DNA of 64,000 nucleotides from PSRI01 sp041484195 (GTDB lineage: Bacteria > Bacteroidota > Bacteroidia > Chitinophagales > Chitinophagaceae). The stretch is taken from assembly GCA_041484195.1 (NCBI GenBank), contig JBGPHC010000016.1, positions 1-64,000 of the forward strand, given 5' to 3'. The position numbers and the translations under genes were made by a program. Numbering within the stretch: the first letter of the stretch is position 1; every line of letters starts with the position of its first letter. Positions 41,690 to 48,676 of the stretch are shown here, in pieces. The notes beneath the pieces were generated by a model that saw nothing but the letters and a program-made list of their open reading frames with translations, searched no databases and had not been told where the DNA came from.

Positions 41690-42211
41690 TCACCCAGGTA
41701 AATCCTGATCTTCATGGTCGCGATCTCTCATCATTCTGCCAAAATCATAGCTTTTTGACAGAGCGTCGATGCAGCGGGCGATTCGCTTTATCCGTGTGGG
41801 TTCGGTCTTAGCCGATTTGATCCATGTTCCAAAATAGTTCTGGTGCGATTTGCTTAGACCATTAAAAAATGCAAGTGCCTTCGGCTCATCAGTCAGACAT
41901 TCCAAAAAATCTGCAGGGGGTACGATGGGTTCATGATCAATTTCCAATTGCAGGATGAGCTTTGCCCCCTTGGTTTTCCTGATGGCTTTCCTCATCCTGG
42001 TATTGAGGGCCATGATGAATTCGCCCTCCCCCATGGGCATCAGAGCTACTCCCTTTATGGCATATTCATCCAACTTGCCCTTTACCCGAAAAGACTTTTT
42101 ATTGCCTGGATTCAAATGCCCGGCTATTCTGGCAGGGATGCGAACATAGGTCCAGCCTGTTTTCTCACCCTGCTCACCGAATTTTTGTATAGTAGTGCTA
42201 AACCGGATCAT
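41690..42211 (-). CDS. DUF1905 plus YdeI/OmdA-domain protein
   Basis: A 173-residue cytoplasmic protein from the ATG at 42211 (MIRFSTTIQKFGEQGEKTGW). Residues 1-85 form a DUF1905 beta-barrel-like domain (WTYVRIPARIAGHLNPGNKKSFRVKGKL in part, then MRKAIRKTKGAKLILQLEID). The rest is the YdeI/OmpD-associated domain: PADFLECLTDEPKALAFFNGLSKSHQNYFGTWIKSAKTEPTRIKRIARCI (in part). The pair is common in Bacteroidota; function is unknown, and the OmpD-associated label rests on a distant Salmonella relative. The longer in-frame extension upstream (to 42343) is not conserved. Confidence 0.85.
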   Translation of the reverse strand: MIRFSTTIQKFGEQGEKTGWTYVRIPARIAGHLNPGNKKSFRVKGKLDEYAIKGVALMPMGEGEFIMALNTRMRKAIRKTKGAKLILQLEIDHEPIVPPADFLECLTDEPKALAFFNGLSKSHQNYFGTWIKSAKTEPTRIKRIARCIDALSKSYDFGRMMRDRDHEDQDLPG

Positions 42212-42326
42212 GAATTGAGACTGATTGTAACTACTTCTTATGCTAAAGCATGCCAATAACGGGAACCAGCATCTTAATTTGGGCCAGGATAAAAATAATA
42301 AGTTTATTGAAAAATGAAAAACCCTG

Positions 42327-42440
42327 ATGAAGCTATATTGCAAAAATTACAGCGAACCGAAATTAGTGGAAATTGTCATCCGGGACCAGGAATTGAACAG
42401 AGATATTTCCCCTGCAGTATCGAATCATCCGGTTATATAA
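42327..42440 (+). CDS. Candidate small protein of 37 residues, unknown
   Basis: The ATG at 42327 opens a frame reading MKLYCKNYSEPKLVEIVIRD, then QELNRDISPAVSNHPVI and TAA. It lies in the 335-base gap between the divergent YdeI-type gene and the S41 protease gene. The composition (alternating hydrophobic/charged residues, no rare-residue clustering) looks more protein-like than the overlapping 73-codon frame starting at 42314. It could be a small gene or the start of a truncated one. No RBS or promoter box is evident and no homologue is recognised. Confidence 0.3.
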   Translation: MKLYCKNYSEPKLVEIVIRDQELNRDISPAVSNHPVI

Positions 42441-42546
42441 ACCATAAGAAGCATAACCGAAAAATCATTAGGTTTGGTTCCAGGAAATTTCATTTCTATT
42501 CAACCTGTTCACTGGCATGTTTTTATCATTCTTAAAATAAGAGCTC

Positions 42547-45500
42547 ATGAAGAAATTTATTTTGTTCTTCCTTATTTGTATTGCTGCCTTGGGCCTGAAT
42601 GCCCAGGTAGATGCCGGACTTTTCAGATACCCGGATGTTTCTCAAACACAGATCGTATTCACCTATGCCAATGATTTGTGGATAATACCGAAGGGAGGCG
42701 GCACCGCAATCAAGTTGAGTTCCCCTCCTGGCGTGGAAATTTTTCCCAAATTTTCACCCGACGGAAATACGATTGCATTTTCGGGGAATTACGATGGTAA
42801 CCTGGATGTATATGCGATGCCCGTTTCCGGGGGCGTTCCGCTGAGACTTACCGAACATGGCTTCGCTGACAGGGTGGTCGATTGGCAGCCGGATGGCAAG
42901 CGCATTCTGTTTGCTACTTCCCGCGAAAGTGGCAAGGCCAGGTTCGACCAATTTTTTACCGTCGCATCCACCGGCGGTCCCGATGAAAAACTGCCCCTGG
43001 CTTATGCAGAATTCGGATCCTATTCCCCTGACGGTAAACAAATGGCACTCACTTTCCGCACGCAGGTATTCCGCAACTGGAAGCGCTATCGCGGCGGCTG
43101 GAATGCCGACATACATATCTTTAATTTTACTACACTCGCTTCTGAAAATATTTCTGCAAACAGCGACGCGGCAGATGAACTCCCCATGTGGCATGACCAT
43201 TTCATTTATTTTCTGTCTGACCGCGGCCCTGAAGTGCGTATGAACCTCTGGAGATATGACCTCAATGGAAAATCATTTGAACAGCTTACACATTTTAAGG
43301 ATTATGACATCCATTTCCCATCCATCGGGCCCGAAGACATCGTATTTGAGCAGGGTGGTAAACTATGGCTGTTTCAGTTATCCTCCCAACGGGCTAAAGA
43401 AGTGCCCGTGAAAATCATAACCGACGACTTAGCGTTAAAGCCGAAAACAGAATCGGCAGAAAAATATGTTCAGCATGCATCCATCAGTCCCGATGGAAAC
43501 CGGGTGCTGGTAGAAGCCCGCGGAGAAATCTTTTCATTGCCCGCGGAAAATGGCTTTGTAAAAAATCTTACCCGCAGCAGCGGCACCGCAGAACGCAACC
43601 CTACGTGGTCACCCGACGGAAAGAGTTTCGCCTATTGGAGTGATCAATCGGGAGAGTATGAGCTCTGGCTCGCGGAAAACGGAAAAGAGGGACCGGGCAT
43701 AAAAATCACCAGCTATGGACCCGGATTCAGGTATAACCTGTTCTGGTCGCCCGATAGCCGAAAAATCGCCTTCATTGACAAAGCCATGAAAATAAAAATC
43801 TATGACCTGGACAACAAGCAGACTATAGATGTTGACAAGGGCCTGCGAATGACTCATGGCTCCCTTGAAAATTTCAGTTGTAACTGGTCTTCTGACAGCC
43901 GTTGGCTGACTTACAGCCGCGACCTGCCCAATTATTACAGCGCTGCATTTCTCTATGATTTTCAGCACCGGAAATTAACCCAGGCCACCAGCGGATTTTA
44001 CAATTGTTCCAATCCCGTTTTTGATTCTGAAGGAAAATATTTGTTCCTGTTTACCAATCAAGGATTCCGGCCCCTGTACAGCGATATTGACAATACTTTT
44101 GCATATGCCAATTCCACCAAGATCGCGGCTATCAGCCTGAAACAAAATACGGCTTCCATACTGTATCCGAAGAATGACAAGGTGGAAATGAAAAAAGTCG
44201 AAGACAGTGCTACCACCGCGACCAAGAAAGATGATAAGAAGAATGCAAAGACTGAAGAACCAAAGAAAGCGGAAAAGCCAGCAGTGGAAATTGATCTAGA
44301 TGGACTTGAAGCCAGAATGGTACTCCTGCCACTGTCGGCTGGAAACTATGGCAATATTGGTGCCGTGAAAGGGAAAATCCTGTATATAAAATCCCCCAAT
44401 ACAGGTGCGGAACAGGGGAAGCCCGGCTTAAAATATTTCGATATTGATAAGAGAGAAGAAAAAACCATACTGGATAATGCTGAATCTTTCCAGATATCTG
44501 CCAATGGAAGCAAGTTATTGGTACAACGAGGAGATGAACTTGCAGTCCTGAACCCTGCTGAAAATCAAAAATTCGAAAAGCCACTGAGGCTTTCAGAAAT
44601 GCAAATGCTGGTGGATCCTGTAAAAGAATGGAAGCAAATATTCACGGATGTGTGGAGACTGGAGCGGGACTATTTTTATGATTCCAATATGCACGGTGTC
44701 GATTGGAACCTGGTAAAAGAAAGGTACTCCGCCATGCTGAATGGTGCCAAAACCCGGGAAGAGGTGAATTTTATATTGGGTGAAATGTTGGGTGAATTGA
44801 ATGCTTCCCATACTTATAAAGGCGGTGGTGATGAGGAGCAAACCCGGAATGAGCCGGTGGGGTACCTGGGAATTGACTGGGAAGCAGAAGGACCTTATTA
44901 TAAGATCAGGAGAATCGTGAGGCCGGCGCCCTGGGATGCTGAGGCCAGGTCTCCGCTAGACAAGCCTGGTGTGGATATCAAAGAAGGCAATTATATACTA
45001 GCTGTAAATGGTGTTCCCATAACCACCGCCCAGGAACCTTACGCGTATTTCCAGGGATTGGCTAATAAGACCATCGAGCTCACTTATAATGGCTCCCCTT
45101 CCTGGACCGGGGCCAAAACCGCCGTGGTTGAAGCGATGAGTAATGAATATCGTTTACGACATCTCGAATGGATTAACAATAACCGCAAGAGAGTGGAAGA
45201 AGCCACCAACGGTGCAGTGGGCTACATTTATGTACCCAGCACCGGTGTTGACGGCCAGAATGAATTGGAAAGACAGTTCGCTGGCCAGTGGGATAAGCAG
45301 GCTTTGGTGATTGACGAACGATTCAATGACGGAGGGCAGATCCCCGACCGCTTCATAGAAATTTTGAACCGCACCCCGCTTGCGTTCTGGGCCGTCAGAG
45401 ACGGACTCACCTGGCCTTGGCCACCTTTCGCGAATTTCGGACCCAAAGTAATGCTGATCAATGGTTGGAGCGGATCGGGTGGCGATGCATTCCCGGACTA

Positions 45501-45813
45501 TTTCCGCAAAAAAGGACTGGGTCCATTGATCGGAGCCCGTACCTGGGGAGGATTGATAGGTATCAGCGGGGCGCCTACGCTGATTGACAATGGGGGGATT
45601 ACGGTACCAACATTCCGCATGTACAATCCCGATGGAACCTGGTTCAAGGAAGGACACGGTGTAGATCCCGATATCCAGGTAGACGAAGATCTAACGGCAA
45701 TGGCTAAAGGAACAGACTCACAATTGGAAAGAGCCATCGTTGAAATAAAGAACCTGATCAGGCAAAAGGGCTTTATACAGCCAAACAGGCCGCCTGCTGA
45801 AAAGCGCAATTAA
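42547..45813 (+). CDS. Tricorn-like S41 protease with N-terminal TolB-type propeller
   Basis: A 1088-residue exported protease with a signal peptide (MKKFILFFLICIAALGLNAQ). The N-terminal half is made of TolB/WD40-like blades with the repeat SPDGxxIAFSxxxDGxxDVY (about 30-340 and 350-560). A lysine-rich, low-complexity linker (KKDDKKNAKTEEPKKAEKP) separates them from the tail, where a C1 domain, a PDZ domain (NYILAVNGVPI) and an S41 peptidase core follow. The active-site region shows ASHTYKGG and the nucleophile segment NGWSGSGGDAF (around residues 972-982), then EGHGVDPDI. In other phyla Tricorn degrades oligopeptides in the cytoplasm; this form is secreted. A strong terminator follows. Confidence 0.9.
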   Translation: MKKFILFFLICIAALGLNAQVDAGLFRYPDVSQTQIVFTYANDLWIIPKGGGTAIKLSSPPGVEIFPKFSPDGNTIAFSGNYDGNLDVYAMPVSGGVPLRLTEHGFADRVVDWQPDGKRILFATSRESGKARFDQFFTVASTGGPDEKLPLAYAEFGSYSPDGKQMALTFRTQVFRNWKRYRGGWNADIHIFNFTTLASENISANSDAADELPMWHDHFIYFLSDRGPEVRMNLWRYDLNGKSFEQLTHFKDYDIHFPSIGPEDIVFEQGGKLWLFQLSSQRAKEVPVKIITDDLALKPKTESAEKYVQHASISPDGNRVLVEARGEIFSLPAENGFVKNLTRSSGTAERNPTWSPDGKSFAYWSDQSGEYELWLAENGKEGPGIKITSYGPGFRYNLFWSPDSRKIAFIDKAMKIKIYDLDNKQTIDVDKGLRMTHGSLENFSCNWSSDSRWLTYSRDLPNYYSAAFLYDFQHRKLTQATSGFYNCSNPVFDSEGKYLFLFTNQGFRPLYSDIDNTFAYANSTKIAAISLKQNTASILYPKNDKVEMKKVEDSATTATKKDDKKNAKTEEPKKAEKPAVEIDLDGLEARMVLLPLSAGNYGNIGAVKGKILYIKSPNTGAEQGKPGLKYFDIDKREEKTILDNAESFQISANGSKLLVQRGDELAVLNPAENQKFEKPLRLSEMQMLVDPVKEWKQIFTDVWRLERDYFYDSNMHGVDWNLVKERYSAMLNGAKTREEVNFILGEMLGELNASHTYKGGGDEEQTRNEPVGYLGIDWEAEGPYYKIRRIVRPAPWDAEARSPLDKPGVDIKEGNYILAVNGVPITTAQEPYAYFQGLANKTIELTYNGSPSWTGAKTAVVEAMSNEYRLRHLEWINNNRKRVEEATNGAVGYIYVPSTGVDGQNELERQFAGQWDKQALVIDERFNDGGQIPDRFIEILNRTPLAFWAVRDGLTWPWPPFANFGPKVMLINGWSGSGGDAFPDYFRKKGLGPLIGARTWGGLIGISGAPTLIDNGGITVPTFRMYNPDGTWFKEGHGVDPDIQVDEDLTAMAKGTDSQLERAIVEIKNLIRQKGFIQPNRPPAEKRN

Positions 45814-45854
45814 ACAACAGCGATTCATGATTCCTAACAATGAGTAATAAATGC

Positions 45855-45899
45855 GATCGGGGAGTTTCTGCAAATGCAAAGACTCCCCGATCTTTTTTT
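45855..45899 (+). terminator. Intrinsic terminator after the S41 protease gene
   Basis: GATCGGGGAGT (45855-45865) and ACTCCCCGATC (45882-45892) form an 11-bp perfect stem followed by seven T residues. It separates the protease gene from the convergent M28 gene. Confidence 0.9.
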
Positions 45900-45942
45900 G
45901 ATAACAATTGAATTGGCTGGTAGAATAAATGCAATTCTCCAT

Positions 45943-47499
45943 TCAATCCAATCCGTCAAAGATCCATTTCCCGGGAGCCGGCATTGGCTTGCGTGGAATC
46001 TTTTGGTCACGCATGGCGGTATTGTACACAAATGCTGCAATGATCACGGCCGCCTGCTTGAGATCGTCTATTTGCAAATGATCATAAGTATCCATATTGC
46101 TGTGGTGGGTCCTGGTTTCATATTCAAGTGGATCCTGGATAAATTGAAATCCGGGAATACCCACTTCATCAAATGCCTGGTGATCCGTTGATCCTGTATT
46201 CTTCGTTGTGACTGTGGAAGCACCCAGGTCGGCAAATGGTGCCAGCCAGCTCTTGAATATAGGGACCACTTCCTGGTTGTTTTGGGTGAATATGCCCCTT
46301 ATCTTGCCTGAGCCGTTATCGAGGTTATAATAAGCAGACACTTTATTGTAATCAGGCTTCAGTTGCATGGTATTTACATCTGCAAAATGATTGCGGACAT
46401 AATTATAGGAACCATAAAGTCCCTGCTCCTCCCCATCCCACAATGTAATCCGGATAGTCCTTTTGGGCTCCACACCCAGGCTCCTGAGGATGCGCATCAC
46501 TTCCATCATTACGATGCAACCTGCTCCATTGTCTGTGGCCCCTGTGCCGCTATGCCAGCTATCAAGGTGACCACCGATGATGACCAATTCAGATTTCAAT
46601 TGAGGATCTACCCCCGGAATTTCCGCCACTACGTTATGGCCCTGCAAATCGTTGTTTAAGAATCCTGCTTTCACTTCTAATTCCAATTGTACCCTGGTGC
46701 CGTCTTCCGCCAGCCTCCGCAATTTCAAAAAGTCCTCAGTCGAAATCACCAACTGTGGCTTCCCCGGGGTTTCCTCCTTCTTGTATGCGCTTGTACCATC
46801 TACGAAGATAGTCCCGTCCCTGCCTTCTCCGTTTTCGATCAGTACGGCCGCTGGCCCCTGCTGCATCAAATAGGCTTTAACATTCTTACGCTTGCGTATA
46901 AACGGGATATAAAAATCCACCATCTTCCTGGTGATCCAATATGTATCTCCCATTCGTACCAACTGGCTATCGGCGTACCTGGTAGCATAGGCATTGAAAG
47001 CCGATCTCAATTTCACGGCTCCATCTGACAAAAGCACGATTGCATTTTTTATTTCGGCTGCGTGTTTCGTAATGGTAGCCGAATCCAGCTTGTCGATTAG
47101 CACCACCGGGGCCCTGATCAATCCTTTCGTTCCAGATGTCCACGCCACAGGATAGACGATGATTGGCTGGTAATAAGGCGCTGTCATGGCTGCATAACTC
47201 TTTTGCAATTCCCAGCCCCTCCCGAATTCCCCCCAGGCCTCCATTTGAGCATTGGCAAGTCCCCAACTCTTCATGGTGGTAACTGCCCAATTCGCCGCTC
47301 TCTTAAATCCTGGGGAATTGGTCAGCCTCGGTCCTGCCACATCCGTCAATTGATGTGCGATCATCGGTATCTGGGAACGGGTCATCCCTTCCTCCCTGAT
47401 CCTGGCCATCATGGCACTGTCAACTGAATTCTCCTGAGCCAGGAGCAGGGTGGGAATCAAAAAATAAAAAGTGAAAATGAAATAAGTCAACCGTTTCAT
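45943..47499 (-). CDS. Secreted M28-family zinc aminopeptidase
   Basis: A 518-residue exported metallopeptidase (signal MKRLTYFIFTFYFLIPTLLL, then AQEN). A PA domain (about 130-265) precedes the M28 catalytic core. Zinc-ligand motifs: GGHLDSWHSGTGATDNGAG (His and bridging Asp), LWDGEEQGLYGS (Glu-Glu), YYNLDNGSGK and the last His in GSTDHQAFDEVGIPGFQFIQ. These enzymes usually act on N-terminal residues of peptides or on dipeptides. It converges with the Tricorn-like gene, and with the S10 enzyme it forms a group of three unrelated exported peptidases within 11 kb. Confidence 0.92.
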   Translation of the reverse strand: MKRLTYFIFTFYFLIPTLLLAQENSVDSAMMARIREEGMTRSQIPMIAHQLTDVAGPRLTNSPGFKRAANWAVTTMKSWGLANAQMEAWGEFGRGWELQKSYAAMTAPYYQPIIVYPVAWTSGTKGLIRAPVVLIDKLDSATITKHAAEIKNAIVLLSDGAVKLRSAFNAYATRYADSQLVRMGDTYWITRKMVDFYIPFIRKRKNVKAYLMQQGPAAVLIENGEGRDGTIFVDGTSAYKKEETPGKPQLVISTEDFLKLRRLAEDGTRVQLELEVKAGFLNNDLQGHNVVAEIPGVDPQLKSELVIIGGHLDSWHSGTGATDNGAGCIVMMEVMRILRSLGVEPKRTIRITLWDGEEQGLYGSYNYVRNHFADVNTMQLKPDYNKVSAYYNLDNGSGKIRGIFTQNNQEVVPIFKSWLAPFADLGASTVTTKNTGSTDHQAFDEVGIPGFQFIQDPLEYETRTHHSNMDTYDHLQIDDLKQAAVIIAAFVYNTAMRDQKIPRKPMPAPGKWIFDGLD

Positions 47500-47890
47500 A
47501 TAAATCTGGTTTTAGTAATTGGAATGGACATTGATTGATGAAGGAATGTACGAAAATTTACGAATTGTTTCAGAAATCCGGCTCATTTCCCATACGCAAT
47601 TGCACCTGATTTTCATAGAGGCAAATAAATCATCCGGGAAGTAAACAGAATTATGAATGATTAGCCATTAAGACTTATCGATGACCCTAAATTTTTTAAC
47701 GCAAATTCGCGAATGGTGTCTCCAATCTTTGACTACTTAAGAATTTCTTAATACACACTCGGATATGACTTGGAGATCATATTCAATTTCCGCTGAAACG
47801 CAATACCATGCTGCCTTTTAACTTTTCATTTGCCTGTTTAAGATACTGAAATCGACCTGATTTTGATTTTATTTCGGACGTGAACCCTAT
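47500..47890. other. Upstream gap with no gene
   Basis: AT-rich spacer between the start of the M28 gene and the promoter-like box at 47891. No open frame with support, no repeat and no RNA gene are seen. Confidence 0.4.
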
Positions 47891-47898
47891 TAAATTTG
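47891..47898 (+). promoter_or_regulatory. Probable -7 box (TAAATTTG) upstream of the small secreted protein
   Basis: A perfect TANNTTTG box 185 bases before the ATG at 48083, which would give an unusually long 5' leader for this genome. It touches the left arm of the hairpin described at 47898-47981. Confidence 0.4.
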
Positions 47899-47981
47899 TG
47901 GGGTAAAGCGAAAACGCGACATGCATGATCAGTAGCTTTACGTATCGGCCTAAAGAGTTTCCTTCAACGCTATTGCCCCAC
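47898..47981 (+). promoter_or_regulatory. Candidate structured 5' leader (alternative helices)
   Basis: GTGGGG (47898-47903) pairs with CCCCAC (47976-47981), and AGCG (47907-47910) with CGCT (47968-47971), enclosing about 60 bases. The same left arm can instead pair locally: GTAAAGC (47903-47909) is perfectly complementary to GCTTTAC (47935-47941), and CTTTA (47936-47940) also matches TAAAG (47951-47955). Competing helices of this kind are found in regulatory RNAs. No known riboswitch class is recognised. The position of the -7 box makes inclusion of the outermost helix in the transcript uncertain. Confidence 0.35.
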
Positions 47982-48082
47982 TCCCTTCATTGATTGTAAT
48001 TATTGTCTTCATCGCTTGCAGCCATATCAAGATTTTTTAATTAAGCGACAATTTATTTATTAACCAAAAAAATTCACGTTTT

Positions 48083-48481
48083 ATGAAAAGAGTAATTAGT
48101 AATTACAAGATCATGACATTGGCCCTGGCTGCATTCTTAACTATTGGACTGAGCCAGTCAGGATTCGCGGGAACCGGTGGAAATTCTGAATTAGTATATG
48201 CTGGCAGCAGCGGCAACCAGCCTATATTCATTCTGAACCTGCACAACTCCACGTCAGCGGATTATGTTGTAACCATCAGGGATGCTTCGAACCAGGTACT
48301 TCTCACTGATAAATTATCCGGTGCAAATATTTCAAGAAAATACAGGCTGGAAACTGATGATGCTGAATTGATTGGAGGCACCACTTTCGAAGTAACAAAC
48401 AGGAATACCAACGAAACAACCGTGTACAAAATCAGCAAGACTACTACGATTATTCAGGACGTGGTGGTTGCTAAATTGTAA
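48083..48481 (+). CDS. Small secreted beta-rich protein
   Basis: A 132-residue protein with a classical signal peptide (MKRVISNYKIMTLALAAFL, cleavage near GFAG). The mature part has short strands (ELVYAGSSGNQPIFILNLHNS, DYVVTIRDASNQVLLTDKL, TFEVTNRNTNETTVYKISK), resembling one Ig-like or sorting-domain-like module of the sort found at the end of Bacteroidota surface proteins, but here the domain stands alone. Similar short exported proteins occur in multiple copies in Chitinophaga-type genomes. Function unknown. The long leader and the perfect 14-bp terminator suggest strong, regulated expression. Confidence 0.65.
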   Translation: MKRVISNYKIMTLALAAFLTIGLSQSGFAGTGGNSELVYAGSSGNQPIFILNLHNSTSADYVVTIRDASNQVLLTDKLSGANISRKYRLETDDAELIGGTTFEVTNRNTNETTVYKISKTTTIIQDVVVAKL

Positions 48482-48511
48482 TCACAGCTCACGGCGCTTC
48501 CTACAAAGAAT

Positions 48512-48545
48512 AAAGATCCTTCCTGTCCGCGCAGGAAGGATCTTT
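48512..48545 (+). terminator. Terminator hairpin after the small secreted protein gene
   Basis: AAAGATCCTTCCTG (48512-48525) and CAGGAAGGATCTTT (48532-48545) form a perfect 14-bp stem with a 6-base loop; the T residues are part of the stem's right arm, so it can work in both directions. Confidence 0.75.
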
Positions 48546-48619
48546 ATGCATTTGAAATATTTCATACTAATTCAGTGGAAAACTAAGCATTGCATTATTT
48601 AGCCTAAATAGTAAGTGCC

Positions 48620-48650
48620 AAAAAAAGACCTCCCCGGTGCCGGGAAGGTC
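48620..48650 (-). terminator. Intrinsic terminator of clpB
   Basis: On the minus strand GACCTTCCCGG and CCGGGGAGGTC pair (one T-G pair) and are followed by seven T residues, 27 bases after the clpB stop. Confidence 0.85.
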
Positions 48651-48676
48651 AAATTATCTTGGCTTATTTTATCCTA

